Notes: generated from the sequence alone by a model not told the origin. 64,000 nt of DNA from Ctenosaura bakeri (GCA_948474755.1 CAOLHI010000254.1:124001-188000), one strand, 5' to 3'; positions 1 to 12,888 are shown, counted from the stretch's first letter. A program made the numbers and translations.

Positions 1-719
1 GGGTATCAGCAATGTTGGGGAACCTCCAAATATCCACAAATACAGTTTTCTTAACAAAAGTTCTGTGGAGGGACCTCAAATCCAGCCCAATGAAAACTGA
101 GCATGCTAAGCAGTCATGATGAAAAACTGCTAAGAACTGAAAACTGGGAGTGGGGAGGAAATGAAATGACTATCCTGAACAGGAGCCCTCTATATTACAA
201 CACTTTGCTGTAAGCTCCCACCCATTAAAGATTATCTCACATTTGATTTTCATTTTGAATACATATACATATCAAAACTGTTACTTATGCCTTAGAAAAA
301 TATACATAAAATGTAACCGGTGTTTTATATTAGCGTCAAATGTGTGGAATGTTTTTAGTTGAAAACCTATTTGCCAGACACTTATACTGCCCGGTCACGT
401 GTAGGCATGTGAATAGCCTATTGTCTGGTCATCTGCAGCAAATAAGAGTTCATTCCAGGCAACCAGACAAAACATTTTTAAAACAGATTATTTCCTCTAA
501 AACTACCAATGACTTAAGTAACATACAAGTAGACAAGCAATAAATATTTTAGGAGCAAGTAATTTTTGTGGACTTATTGGTACCACTGGGCTCTAGGCTA
601 ACATGAAAATGGTCCAGCCTGTCCAATACACATATTTAAATTGATGGGTCAGGTACAGTAGTAAATATGAAACAATTATAGAACACTTAAAATATGGAAC
701 ACTTAAATATGGTAATAAA

Positions 720-856
720 TACAGAGCATATAATGGGATGTTGGGGGTTTATATATATTTATAGTGTTATGTTTTACTGTTGTTGTATCTGACTATATGT
801 TTGATGTTCCGCTCTTTGATGGAAAGAGTGTTATAAATAAATATTATTATTATTAC
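720..856 (+). repeat. L2/CR1-like LINE or SINE 3' tail
   Basis: The text resembles the ends of L2-type non-LTR elements: a moderately conserved segment, then a GTTATAAATAAATA-type ending and a TAT/TTA microsatellite at 838-857. A similar tail lies at 56,462-56,636. No coding remnant is visible, so the family is uncertain. Confidence 0.4.
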
Positions 857-2266
857 TTTTGTGAGCAACTGCTTTATCCATAACCTTACATCATGTCTTT
901 TTGGATGTAGCAATATCTCCTCTCAACACCCAGGAGAAGTGCTTGGTTTTCAAAATGCTAGTACCCAAAAGAGATGAGACCATGAGCAAACTACTTCATG
1001 CAGGGATCCACAGTTTTTCACTGATCATGCAGACCATATAAAAAATTGGCATCATGGGCTTTACTTCATTCACCATACCTAACTCTACCCATTTTCCAAG
1101 AAGAAAGGCAGGCAAGGAATGCTACTGCCTAAGTCAGGGCTTTTCAAATGGTGTGCTGTGACATGTTAGTGTGTCACCTGAAGTGTGTAGGTGTGTCGCC
1201 TATAATCTTAGGAATGTATGTAATTATTTATAAATCAATTTATAAATCAATCAATTATTTATAAATCAAACTTAAAAATATATGATAGGTTTTCATGAGA
1301 TATGTTGTGTCCCCATACATTTTGTTATTACAAATTACATACGTGTCTGTATCTCTTATAATGGTTAGTTTAACCGCTAGTTTGCTAGTAAAACTGAACT
1401 ACTGTGTTGCAAAATGATGCATGTCTAAAAAGCGGATTACCACCATGAAAAGTTTGGAAAACTCTGGCCTAAGTGTTTTATCTATTTCTAGGCAGCAAGG
1501 AATAACTTTTCAGTACCTCTCTCAATGGAGAAGCCAAGTGGGAAACATGTGCTGTTGAGTTCCACATTTTGACACCATACCATGTACTTTCAGACAATGA
1601 CAACCAGTAGTCCAACACAAAGCATGGACAAGTTATGCGTTTTAGTAGTTGTAGTACAAAAAAGTTCTGCTTCTATCCCACCTGCATTTTCTATTCCAGA
1701 GAAGGAAATTCAGAAGGGAGGGGAACTGCAGGTCTGGTGGCACAACTGCCAAATGATCTCCAGATTCAAATCAGGAGCTAAGGATGTGACAACATCAACT
1801 TACCTCTCAAGCTTCAGTTAGGGGGAAAGTTTTCCACTCATCACACACACCATAGTGTCATATCACACTCAGAACAGTTTTGTCAAAATGTGTACACAAA
1901 CAATGAGCTAACATTTGAGATATAAAAATAAATCTAAAAATAAATACAAAGTCATTTGGGGAGCATAACTCACCTTGTAGTTAGCTGGAAGAGGGAGAAC
2001 AGTTTAACATATACAAGAACATAACAAATCTTAATGGTTCCAGTAACAGATAAACTTATCTGTACTAACTGTCTTACATAGTTTACATAATGTATTGTGT
2101 AATGATAATGATCGGATACATTTATAAATGGAAAACTAGTAATTCAGTAACATATGCCTGAATCCAATAAAAATGAATGCAATTAACACATGTAACCCAG
2201 CTTTCTGCACATTGATCTTTTAAAGAACTTCTATTAAAATCTTAAAGTGTATGTCAGAGTATTTAT

Positions 2267-2293
<27 letters not shown>
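2267..2293. repeat. (AC)n microsatellite
   Basis: An uninterrupted AC dinucleotide run of about 13 units inside the ZFYVE9 intron. Confidence 0.95.
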
Positions 2294-2297
<4 letters not shown>

Positions 2298-2480
2298 CAT
2301 ATATGAGAGAGAAGATATTTAGATATATTTTTACAAGTGAATAATACCACTTTTCTGTTTAATCTATTATTCTCAGTAACCACTAGAAAAATTAAAACAA
2401 GTAAGATATATTTACTATGTCTTGTTGAAATCAACATGTTAAGAATACGCCTAGCAACAAAAAGCTAGAGCAACCATTTT

Positions 2481-2706
2481 AGACAGAGCCAGTGTGATAT
2501 ACTGATTTTAGTGTTCAACTAGGAAATCAGGGATCAAATCCCCATTCAGACACAGAAACTAATTTATCTTGGGTAAGTCACAGTCTCTCAGCCTCAGAGG
2601 GAGGCAAAGGCAACTACCACCCAAATAAATCTTGCTAAGAAAACCCCATGACAGGTTGGCTTTAGGGTTGCTGTAAGTCAAAAATGACTCAAAAGTAAAC
2701 AACATT
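2481..2706 (+). mobile_element. Sauria-type tRNA-derived SINE
   Basis: A tRNA-like head (GCCAGTGTGATATACTGA, then a B-box-like GGATCAAATCC) is followed by a body with CTCAGCCTCAGAGGGAGGCA. The tail, GTTGCTGTAAGTCAAAAATG, resembles BovB/RTE 3' ends. This layout is that of squamate Sauria SINEs. It lies just downstream of the large ZFYVE9 exon (in gene orientation), antisense to the gene. The open frame of that exon runs past its splice donor into this SINE. Confidence 0.75.
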
Positions 2707-2753
2707 TTAGACTGTGGCCATTTATAAGAACCTACTATTAAACAGAAACTCAC

Positions 2754-4852
2754 CTTTCCACAGGCTCTGCAATGATGCCGCCTTTTAGTGAAAGTAAATC
2801 TGGCCTCACATTTCATGCAGTTTGGTGCTTGAGAATCTGGAACCCACACTGGAGCTACTTCACCCAAAGTAGTAAATGGCTTTCTTGTAGGAACTCCAAA
2901 CTGGCCCGCTCCAAGGTCATTGTCTGGGCTATCGGAGGCTGCTGCAAGGCACGAACTGCTAGAAACCCCAGACTCAGACTCATCTGAATGCTCCCCAGCA
3001 ACATCCGCAACTGAGGCATTCAGTGATGTTTCAACAGAAAATATGTTTGCTACTAAGTTTTCTGACATTTTTGATTTTCCAGATATATCATTCTTATTTT
3101 TACTGTTACCACCACTGTTTGGTGGAACTAGGTCATTTTGTAAATGGTCCAATAATGGCTTTGGAATTTGCAGTTTAAGATTTGTAGGCTGTTTGGGTCG
3201 GGCACCACCAAAAGGAACGCTGAGAGGTTGCAGGTTAGCTGCTGGTTTTGGTGATGCTTGATTTGTTTCACTTGGTACCTGACTACAGAAATTATGTAAG
3301 TATTTTTTTTTCATTTGGTCACCAGCGCAATTCAAAATGAGTCCACTCCTGTCTGCAGCTTCATTTCCTCTTAGTTCATAAACATTATTATAACATTCTG
3401 ATTTGCTCTCTTCTATCTCCTTTTCCTCAGTCACAGAGTCTTCTTTAGAGGGCAAAGTCTTTGGAATATGAGCAAGAATTGGGTTCTGTATTCCATAGGA
3501 ATCACAACAGTTCGGTGAATCTCTTGATATTGATGTCCCAACACCACTGGTAGGACTAGGATCTTCAAGTTCATTGACAGATGTCTCTTTTAAGTCAAAA
3601 CCTGCTTCCATCATGCTATCACTACCATCTCCATTATTACTACACGTTTCCTCAAGCTTTGTTGTGTGCCGCTGCTCTTCATTCTCCCCCTGCATTTGCT
3701 TACGACTCACCTCATTCTGTTTAGTCAATTCACCATTTGCCATCTCCTGAGAGTCTGATAAACCAACTCTCTTACTAAGGAAGTCAGTTGTGCAGATAAT
3801 TTTTTCAGGTTTCTCAGTTTTGTCAGCTTCGTTTTCAAGAGCGCTAGCATCCTGAGAGTCCAAATGTCTGCCAGAATGCTCACAGTGATTGCCACTTTCA
3901 ATTGCATTAAGCTGACAATTTGCAGAGAGCTTGGGTATCCCTGACTGAGATTGCTGGACTGTCTCCTCTGCTTCTGAGGACAAATCACCACCGTGTGAAC
4001 TAGGTGAACAGTTTCTAGTTTCCGGTTCTATTTTCTGACCAGCAACATCAATATCAAAACCCTCACTTGATGTACAATTTTCTTGCATTTTAATGCTAGG
4101 ATCAAGCGGCCTCTGCAAGGGAAATACATTCATCCCTGGTGCTGCAGTTTCTGAGAACTGAGAGTCTTTATTTGTATTATCTTTCTCCTTTAACAGAGAA
4201 GAAGAATATCCACTGGATAAGCAACCAGAAGAAGCGGCAGTACAATGTTTAACAGAATCTTCTTCTGTATGCAGCCTGCTTGTTTGTACTACTTCTTTTT
4301 CAGTATCTGTATCTTTCTCAGTGGACCCATTTACAGTAACATCAAGGTGATCAGGTTCTTGAGTTTCACTATCCAGTGTAAAGCTAACAGTATCCATTAT
4401 GGAGGGATTGCTGTGATTTTTACAATCCAACGAATCACTTTGCAATGTCTTCTTGTCACAGTTATGCATGACTGCTACAACTACAACATTTTTTTCCTCT
4501 TGTAAACAATTACCACATTTTCTCTCTCCTTCATCTACAATATTACAGTGAGAGCTTTGATTACCATTTCTCTTTATTAGTTGATCCTCAGTTGTTGTCT
4601 GATCATCAATCCACATATTTGGAATTTCTTGGTTCATACTAAGATTGTTTCCATTAGAACAATGGTCTCCTCCACCTCTTGATCCAGTGGCTAAATGAGA
4701 CAGGGACAAGGTCTTTAATTTCTGTGGACACTCATTAGGAACTGTAGATTCATTCACATTGTCTAGAGCTGGGTTAAAAGACAGCCGGTGTGAAGGAGGA
4801 TCTAGGATCTGGTTCCACTTTGTATCCAACAATGTAGGTGAAACAGCTTCAT
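2754..4852 (-). CDS. ZFYVE9: ZFYVE9 (SARA) large internal coding exon, to mid-FYVE domain
   Basis: SARA is an early-endosome adaptor that binds PI3P through its FYVE finger and presents Smad2/Smad3 to TGF-beta receptors. This exon encodes about 700 residues. The first part is acidic, Ser/Thr-rich and probably disordered. A better conserved block follows, with [20 protein letters not shown] and then [12 protein letters not shown]. The exon ends with the start of FYVE: the WVPD motif, a CMKC zinc-ligand pair, and the basic [10 protein letters not shown] phosphoinositide-binding motif. Minus-strand splice sites are clear: acceptor TTTTCAG before 4,852 and donor AAG|GTGAGT after 2,754. Two nucleotides (AT) complete an Asp codon begun in the upstream exon, so the phases agree. 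The frame stays open past the donor to about 2,559, but that is intron and SINE. ZFYVE16 is the paralogue; I prefer ZFYVE9 because of the N-terminal peptide and the central block. Confidence 0.97.
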
Positions 4853-7800
4853 CTGAAAAAAAAAATGAAATAAATCAATATATACTATAATTGAAGGTGT
4901 ATGTTACACTATACAAAAGTATATGCTTGTTCCCAGTCTACAAAGGTATATGCTTGATCCCACTCTAACCAAACTTCGTATGTTATCTAATGGGACCAAA
5001 AAGATACTTATAATACAGCTGTGTACCAAACCTATCAAATAATTCAGGTCTCTTCTAAACAAGCAATTCAAATTTTTGCATCTTCTCCTCTGGAGTGTGC
5101 ATTTATAAACAGACTGGCTGAGCTTTTTATTTACGTTAAGCTGGCATTACAAATATCCTTGTGCAAGTTCAAAACTTCTCATCAAACAACTTCTTGTGAA
5201 ACAACTTTAAGGATTATAGGTGCTACCACTGAATCTTTTGTTTCATTTAAATCATATGCAAAATCACCAAGCTTAACTTGGACAACACTGGATTAATCTT
5301 CTAACATTCAATAAACTTTGCACATACAACTTTCATTTTCATTTTCAGATCTTCTGAAGATGCCAGTCACAGATGCAGGTGAAACGTCAGGAGAAAATTC
5401 TAACAGAACATGGCCTCAAAGCCCAATAAACCCACAACAACCTATGGATTCCAGCCATGAAAGCCTTCGACTTTACAACTTTCATTTTATTCAAGCAATT
5501 CAGTTTTTTCTATATCTAGTTACTCTTGAACAAGAAATATATAAATATCTGACAAATCCAACAAAAGAGGCAATACTTAACTGAAAAATATTATCAACAG
5601 CCAAAGTGGTGATTTTAAACAAATAATGACTTGCACTATTAACATTCATCCAACACTTCACTATCATTTTATCCTCCAAAAAGAATTCCAAGGATGGAAG
5701 GGCTTTAAGAGACGCCATTATAATTAAAACTAGTTTTAAGCTAAGAACAAAGAAACATGTAGTTTACAGAGAAAGAATTGGACTATCATATTTTTGAGTG
5801 TGCGTGTGAGCTATGATTTTAAAACCACAGAAGATTCCCATCTCAATCAGAGCCACAGTGTGGGTTGGTTCAATCCCAGGGTAGGAAGCATGCACATCCC
5901 ATCTTTTAAACATCCTGAAGAGGCTCCCAAGGACCCTAGCAGCACAGATTTTGCTGCTGAAATTCAGCGGCACAATAGCAGAAAAAGCAGCATTTTCCAA
6001 CTATAAACATAGTTTTATGCACTGTCCATTTGCCCTGTTCACAAGTAGATCCATGTGCCCAGAACTTTCACATAAGTTCAAATCCAGTCATAAGCAAGGT
6101 GTGCCGGGGGAAAAAACTTCATGTTTCAACGGCCAAACTCTTCTTTTAAAGGAAAAGTGAGGTTCTCTAAGCCACCATGCTACAAACTTTCAATGGCAAA
6201 ATTGGTGACAACAGCAGCAGCATAATACAGCTGCCACTGATTCAAAAAGTCATGGTCTCATGAACTCATGGAAACTTTCACTCTGTGATGTCTTTCTGAT
6301 GAAAATTGCTCCTAAAATTGTGTGCCATAAAGAACAAACAATTGGGTGCCTATATATTTTGAGTTCAAGTGAAAACAGCAATTTTAGGAACTGTTCTCAC
6401 TATGTACCAGAGACCTCAACTATAATAGCAACCTCAAATATATTATTTTTAAAGAAAGATCAAAAAGATACAAATGCAATAATTCATTTTTAACTAGGTC
6501 TAGCTTGGCTCCCAATGCAGATTTGTGGTTTCAAAGAGCTTCTAAGGGGTCTGGAAGATAAATATTTCTTCATAATATGCCATACCTTTTTACATAAGAA
6601 GTTTTTAAAATCTTGACTCCTATGTTAAATGCAATTCAGAGGAATGAAAAAAAATCAGCTCAGATCTGGATATAAAAAGGCCAAACTATACCTGACAGCA
6701 TACAAGTTATGCAATGCAATTTCCATTGTACACTGTTGCAAAAGACAGTGTCAATTTTGAAGCTGGAAGAGAGAAGTTCATCGTCATCTTCAATCACGAA
6801 GCTTGCTGGGTGACCTTGGAACAAATATAACCATGCAGCCTAACCTAACCAAAAAAAGTTATAGTAGCATAAATTTGTTCATTTATTTGCACTGATATAA
6901 CACATGTCTATAAAGACTATCACTTGGTGCACAACAGATAAAAACCAGAAAACATTAAAAGTGACAAAAAAGTTAAAAACAGTAAAAAAAAAACCTTGAT
7001 ATTTTAAATAAGATTAAAATTATTGCAAAGCACGTTTTCACTGAAAAATATGAAAATTAATAGTAATGCTACATATAGGTATCTTTGTACAAAGCACTGT
7101 AACAGTATGGAGATCCTTATGTATTTTACAAATATATACATAACAGTGGGCCCACCTCTCGTGAGACTTCTGAGCACATGAATGCGAGATTGTGCTAAGT
7201 GTCGCCTTCCATTATAGTTAATGAATGAAAGGGTGTACACATGTTGCATCCATTGACTTTAATGGAACATGATGCATCGTGTTTTTTGTTTTGTGTGGGG
7301 TTTCCCAGAATGGAACCTCTGCATATACAGTGGGTGCCCCGTATACAGCAATATTGGAATGAACTGCTTTATCCATTTCAAATACATGTTCATGTTTCTA
7401 AAGTGAGAATAAACAGAGATTATATAAAAGTAAATGAATGCACTTATATACTAGGGACTTTCACATTTTTAAAACTTCTATAAAATTTCTGGGACCCAAG
7501 TAAAGAATATCCACCAGCCAATATATTTCTATCAACTGTGTAAATGACCAGGGTTGTCAAGACATGCATAAAATGAATCATCATATTTTGTGCCAAGATC
7601 TATTAGGGTCAGAAGAAAAGAGGTGGAGAAATAATCCATGGCCAAATGTAATTTTTGGGGCTTCTCTTCCATCCGATGCTATAGCTAGATAACTCAGCAT
7701 ATGTAACTATACAACATATAAATAAGATATATGTACTGTAATATAATAATTCTAAAGTTTAGCATGAAATATTTAAGGATAAATTCATTAGTAACTAGGA

Positions 7801-8464
7801 ATGTTGATTCACTGTTAATAAATTTATCTAACTGACTTTGGTGGTTGTTGTTGTTGTTGTTGTTGAAACATACATAATCCAGCACTCAAACCACTATATC
7901 ACATGAGTTCTCACTATAACAGAATGCAAAAGGAACAAATCACAACCTTAGGAATCTAAGAGTTTTACTGTTAGTAAATTTAAGAACAGAATTCACTAAA
8001 TATTCACAGAATTCAATCACAGTTAATCAACCATCTAATACTTAAATAAGCAGATTACTTAAATGATTTCCTTTTTTTTTTTTTCATTTTAGCAAATCTA
8101 ACAATCAACTCATCAAAAGATATTTCACCAGCAAGTGTACTTTCTGCTAAAAATGTTAACAAGCTGGTTAAACTCTTTTTGTCCTAGCTCAGGTGTTCAT
8201 TTATGAATTTCAATTTACCAAAGGCATGATTACCTGATACAATTGATGCGGTAATGAAACTAACATTCTAAGGGCAAAGCATATTTATGCAAATAAAATT
8301 TTCAGGCTTTCAGCAGACACTTGGTTCAGAGCAATTTTGGTTGCTGCCGTTACATAGTGTTGAATCTTGCAACTTCAAACATGAATACACTGCAGGGCAG
8401 TAAAGCTTCTTACAGCAGATGTTGAGGTCTAGTCCTCACACTTAAAAAGCTTCTGCAGCTGCTT
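4853..8464. other. ZFYVE9 intron segment, no exon seen
   Basis: AT-rich intron. Near 5,340-5,490 there is a stretch (GAAGATGCCAGTCACAGATG, then GAAACGTCAGGAGAAAATTC) that I recognise as a common lizard repeat, but I cannot assign its class. A (GTT)n run lies at about 7,841-7,865. No coding sequence is supported. Confidence 0.55.
5340..5490 (+). repeat. Unclassified interspersed repeat fragment
   Basis: Contains GATGCAGGTGAAACGTCAGG and, further on, CCAGCCATGAAAGCCTTCGA. These strings recur in lizard genomes as far as I recall, possibly as part of a non-LTR or Penelope-like element. The class is uncertain; no open frame or termini are visible. Confidence 0.35.
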
Positions 8465-8692
8465 CTTGTTAGATGCCTTCAAGTCATTTCTGACTTATGG
8501 AGGCCCTAAGGTGAACGTATCACTGAGTTTTCTTGGCAAGATGTGTTCATGTCTACTATGGCCTTCTGAGGCTGGGAAAATGTGACTTCCCCAAGGTCAC
8601 TCAGTAAGTTTCCACGACTGAGTGGAATTCAAGCCCTGGTCTCCAAAATCCTAGTCCAACAACCAACCCACTATACCACACTGCAGCTGCTG
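8465..8692 (-). mobile_element. tRNA-derived Sauria-like SINE, reverse orientation
   Basis: Read on the minus strand, this begins with a tRNA-like head (GTGGTATAGTGGGTTGGTTG) and a B-box-like segment. It continues through a body with CAGCCTCAGAAGGCC and ends with CATAAGTCAGAAATGACTTG, the BovB-like tail. On the plus strand the diagnostic text is CCTTCAAGTCATTTCTGACT. Similar copies lie at 42,645-42,838 and 57,962-58,187. Confidence 0.75.
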
Positions 8693-8746
8693 GTCATCCC
8701 TCAACCAAAGAACTACTCCAACTCATCTGTAGGGATAAGACTCCAA

Positions 8747-9333
8747 GGCCCTTTTCACACGGGCCTTTGCTCGCTCGACAGCCCCGTGAGCCTCGCGGGA
8801 GTGGGAGCGTCGCTCCGCACGACGCACTCCCACTTCCGCCCGGCTCACGGGGCTGAAGCGGCGCGAGCGCGGGTTTTTTGATTTTCGCATCCAAGCGAAA
8901 ATCACCCCGCGCTCGCACAACGCTCCCGGCGCCCACCCGCACTTACCTTTCGTGCGGAGCCTCCGGGAGCCGGCCGGGTCGCGCTTCCTTCCCTCCGCCC
9001 CTGCGGAAGGAAGGAGCGGGGTGGGGAGCTAGCGCGACGGACGCGACGCCCGCTTCGCGCGCGCAGGGGGAGGAATCCGGCGCGTGCAGGGGGGAGGAAT
9101 CCGGCGCGACGCCACCCGCTTCGCGCGCGCGCGGGGTGGGAATCCGGCGCGAGGTCTCCCACTTCGCACGGGGGGAGGGCGGCTTGCGTGGCAAGCCTCC
9201 TTCAGTGCCGCTTCCCCGCTGGTTCCTTCGCCTGCGGAAGGAAGGAGGGGGGAAGCGGCAGCCTCCCGGACGAGCCTTCTTGTGCTTGCCGGCCTCCCCC
9301 GCTTGCGCTAGAAGCCTCAGTGCGGAAAGGGAC
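8747..9333. mobile_element. GC-rich, hairpin-rich PIF/Harbinger-like MITE (candidate)
   Basis: An abrupt island of very GC- and CpG-rich DNA in an AT-rich intron. The ends form imperfect inverted repeats: left GGCCCTTTTCACAC, right (reverse complement) GTCCCTTTCCGCAC, 11 of 14 matching. They are flanked by the 3-bp direct repeat CAA, as expected for PIF/Harbinger. Internal dyads include CAGCCCCGTGAGCC paired with GGCTCACGGGGCTG, and GATTTTCGC/GCGAAAATC at 8,880-8,903. GGAATCCGGCGCG is repeated in near-tandem around 9,070-9,150. The open frames here on both strands are by-products of base composition. An intronic CpG-island promoter is the alternative reading. Confidence 0.55.
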
Positions 9334-10873
9334 CAAGAGGATAAAGCTACAATGTACAATGCTTAACTCTGTTCTTCCATCTTGTCACTCAGAGTTGTGA
9401 GTTGTCCCAATGTGCTATCCTCAGCCAGGGAAACACTGCAGCACGTCCGCTCATTCATGAGCAATGTAAGAAATAGGCTTTACATCCTCCACCTCCCCCG
9501 TCTTTTTCTGATTCATGTCTTTCATGAGTATAATAAAGCTACATGCAAACAGCTGAAATTGCAGTAAGAGAGACATCAGCAAACTTAGAGTAGCCACACA
9601 TAGGAAAAAAAAAACATTTAGAAAAAACTTCAAAGGGGGAACATCCCCAAAATAGCCAAATGAGGACTCAGCAGCCAAGGAATGGTGACTAAGAGGAAAA
9701 ACAATTGGGAGGGGAAACAGTATGGAGTGAATGGGAAAAGATGACAAAGAGAGAAGACTTTGAAGGGCAAAAAGAACCATCTCCTTTCCAGAGGAGGTAA
9801 TTTCCTGGTTCACATTGAGACTTTTTAAAATACTCTCCAGAGGCAGAAGTGAGCATTACCAATGGACGTCAATGAAGAATACTCATACACATATAAACAT
9901 ACTTAAATGGGAAAAAAACTAAGAGCAAGCCAAAAAAGACAGAATGGGAAAAGAATGGATGGGTCAGAAACCCAAGCAGAAGCACTTTACAATGCAACGT
10001 TTTGCTACAAGAAACCTAGTAGTAGTAGTAGCAGCAGTAGTGGCAGGAGCAGCAGATGACTGATCTGAAGGTCAAACGTGAATAAAAAATAGGTAAACTT
10101 TGTGCATCTACTAAGTTAGTCACTTTCCAAAGAAGCAGTCATGTTAGTTTCTTGCAGCATAAAAAAGGAGGAATGGGGGAAGGAGAAAAAAGTAATGTAG
10201 CAGCATCTTTAAGACTAACTTCATTTTATTATAGCATGAGCTTTCATGGATATCACACACTTCTTCAGACACAGTACAGAGTGATATTAAGGCCTCAGGT
10301 TATAAAGCAAGTTAGGCATTATGAATACTGCGGGCCTTCAGCCTTATGGGCACCTGGGATGGTTTGTTCTCCTTTTTATATAAACCTTTTCCCATAGCCC
10401 TGATGATTCTCACCTCAAATGCTACTATGTGCTTTGAGAAATAAACTACTAATAGCAGCTTCTCTCCCAGGCAAAAAGTAGCTAGGAGGTGGAGAGCTTA
10501 CATCAAGAACAAGAACACAGTATTCTTCTTGCATGCTGCTGCCTCAGTTCTGATTCCCCTCCTTACATCTGTTTTTTGTTTTGTTTTTGTTTTTAAGTTA
10601 AACATAACCATCTTGTCTAATACCACTGCAACACTATCAAAATATCAACGCTCTGGCAAAATGCACTAAAGGCCTTTCTCTGTTTCACATGTGTGTGCAG
10701 GTACGTCCACACATACTTACTCAAATGGTTCTGCTTGTAAGTTTGCCCAGCTTCAAGAGAGGAAAATTTATACGAACTCTTCAGCTGGCAATATGATGGG
10801 ACAAAAACAGAGATCCTTCTCCAGGAACATGTTGGTAATTACAGCAAACTACCACCTCTCTTGAACACATGTA
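9334..10873. other. ZFYVE9 intron segment with an unclassified repeat
   Basis: No exon recognised. Around 10,193-10,300 is a stretch (TTAAGACTAACTTCATTTTA, GCATGAGCTTTCATGG, CACTTCTTCAGACAC) resembling a widespread reptile repeat whose class I cannot fix from sequence alone. A short AGT/AGC trinucleotide run lies near 10,018-10,050. Confidence 0.45.
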
Positions 10874-11463
10874 CAGTTCTCCCTCTACATTCATGAGTTT
10901 GACACTCACAAATTTGATTATTTGTAAGGGCTTGTGCCTCCTCCCCTTCTCCTCCACTCATTCCCATGCATTTTGCCCCAGTGCAAAGAACTCGTGCTAA
11001 GGCAAAGCAGAAAAGAATGTAGGGTGGGGGAAAACTCACAGCAACCTTCCTGTCTTGCCTCCAGAGCTTTCTCCTTTCCCTTTCCATGCAAAACAGAAGG
11101 TAAAGGAGGTGGGGAAAAACTAGCACAAGCTTTCCTTTCCTCCCTCCAGAGCTCCCCCTGCCATTCATATGCATTTTGCCCTGGCATGAAGAACTTGTGC
11201 AGAGGCAAAACAGAAAGGAATGGGGGAGAGGCTAGTGTGAGTTCTCAATGCTGGGGCAAAATGCATGTGAATGGCAAGGGGAGCTCTAAGGAGAGGAAAG
11301 GAAGGCTGGTGTGACCCTTCTCCCGCCCCCATTCTCCTCCCTTTTGCATGGGAACAGAGAGCCCCAAAAAGGAATGAGAGGGGGAGCGGGAGGAGATTTG
11401 CAGTTTTTCCACTTTTGTGAGGGTTGCGTACCCCAAACATTCACGAAAGTGGAGGGACAACTG
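10874..11463. mobile_element. TcMar-Tigger-like non-autonomous element with internal minisatellite
   Basis: The inverted termini are CAGTTCTCCCTCTACATTCA (left) and CAGTTGTCCCTCCACTTTCG (reverse complement of the right end). Both ends are flanked by TA, as in Tc1/mariner-type insertion. The interior is a run of imperfect GC-richer units built on TTTTGCC...GGCAAAA dyads (for example GCATTTTGCCCCAGTGC). These units produce overlapping spurious open frames on both strands. No transposase is visible. Confidence 0.6.
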
Positions 11464-12237
11464 TATAGCTTAGCTGAGCAAAAGCACGGGTTCATCTTCA
11501 TTTAGCAGCATATTACTGCTACTGAGTTCTATATGCCTGACAAAATGAAGTGAGAATATATGCTAAGAGAAAAACACAAGAGAAAGGAATTTCTTGTCTT
11601 TTCCTGTTGATCTTTATGATCCACAGAAATCAGTAACAGCAAGAGCAAGTGATTTAAAAAAAAGGTATTTTCATGCAATCCTCACAATTCTCATCCACTC
11701 CAAGGATGCTGTTTTCTGTCTCTTCAACAGTTATTCCTCTCCCATCTACTTTTCAGTTTGCTCCAAAGGCTTCTTTTGCTTTCTTTCCTCACATTAACAT
11801 TAAGAATTCAACTTACTTTTTCAATGTACACCCTTTAGTAAGACAACAATAAGAAAACCAATGAGGGAAGCTTTTGGTGTACAAGTTATAACCACAAACT
11901 AACAAAGCTTTCATAACTCAAAAGAAGAACACTGTGCAGATCAGTCCTGAGAAAGCAATTTCCAGCAAACTACCAAAAAAAAAAAAAACCCTTGAAAAGC
12001 AACCAAACTGCAATAATTTGAATAGCATTTTAACCACAGTCACATTAAATAGCAAAGGCTATATTCTTCCACATCACAGCTCCTTATTAATTCATGGAAT
12101 TTGTTCCCATGATGTGGCAATCATCATCACTCTAGAACAGCTTTAGAAGTAAACTGCCCAGAGCAGAGCCAGTTGTGCTGTAAGCAAATATATAAATCAA
12201 TGGGAATTAGACAAACTTATAGATAAGTCTGTCAATA

Positions 12238-12863
12238 GAGTTCTCCCTCCACATTTACGGGTTTGATGCTCACGAATTTGATTATTCACAAGTGGGCGTC
12301 CTCCTTCTCCCATTCTCACCCATTTTGCCCCAGCAGAAAGAACTTAAGCATAGGCAAAACAGAAGTGAATGGGGAGCGGGGGAAAGCTCACACAAACCTT
12401 CCTTTACCCTCTCCAGAGCTCCCTCCTTCCCCTTTCCATGCAAAACAGAAGGGAAAGGGGGTTGGGGAAAGCTCATGTAAGCTTTCCTCCCCCCCAGGAG
12501 CTCCCCCTCTTTCCTTCACATGCAAAATGGAAGGGAAAGTAGGGGTGGGAGAAAGCTCGCATGAGCCTTCCTTTCCTCCCTCCAGAGTCGCCCATGCTAT
12601 TCCTATGCATTTTGCCCTGGCGTGGAGAACTCATGCCAAGGCAAGATGGAAAAGAATGGGGGGGAGGCAAAATGCATAGGAATGGCAGGGGGAGCTCCAG
12701 AGGGGGAAAGAAAGGCTGGGGTGAGCCTTCTCCCACCTTCCATAGTCTCCCTTTTTGCATTGGAATGGGAAGGGATGAGCCCTGAAAGAGAATGGGAGGG
12801 GAAGTGGGGGGAGTTATTCACAGTTCTGTACCCTGAACCCTTGTGAAAGTGAAGGAATAACTG
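12238..12863. mobile_element. TcMar-Tigger-like non-autonomous element, second copy
   Basis: The left end reads GAGTTCTCCCTCCACATTTA. The right end, reverse complemented, reads CAGTTATTCCTTCACTTTCA. TA dinucleotides flank both ends. The interior has the same dyad-containing minisatellite units as the copy at 10,874-11,463 (GCATTTTGCCCTGGCGTGGA and relatives). Frames across it are not genes. Confidence 0.55.
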
Positions 12864-12888
12864 TAGTTATTAACCATGCTAACTGCAT

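Larger units (their letters stand above)
1..2480. other. ZFYVE9 intron downstream of the large exon; no gene seen
   Basis: AT-rich intron with no exon I can recognise. I looked for the second half of the FYVE finger on the minus strand and did not find it. It holds an L2-like tail near 720-856 and a CA microsatellite at 2,267-2,293. The short open frames here look like chance. Confidence 0.6.

Noticed and set aside
2559..2753. C-terminal 65 codons of the long minus-strand frame ending at 2,559
   Set aside because: They follow a strong splice donor (AAG|GTGAGT) placed exactly inside the FYVE motif, and the frame then runs through intron and the edge of a SINE. The ZFYVE9 protein must continue in another exon.
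8582..9400. Several overlapping frames of 65-162 codons on both strands
   Set aside because: They lie in the SINE and the GC-rich element. Extreme GC removes stop codons, and the Arg/Pro/Ala-rich translations resemble no family.
10839..12846. A dozen overlapping frames of 60-138 codons
   Set aside because: They follow the minisatellite units of Tigger-like elements, occur on both strands and share repeated peptide wording.
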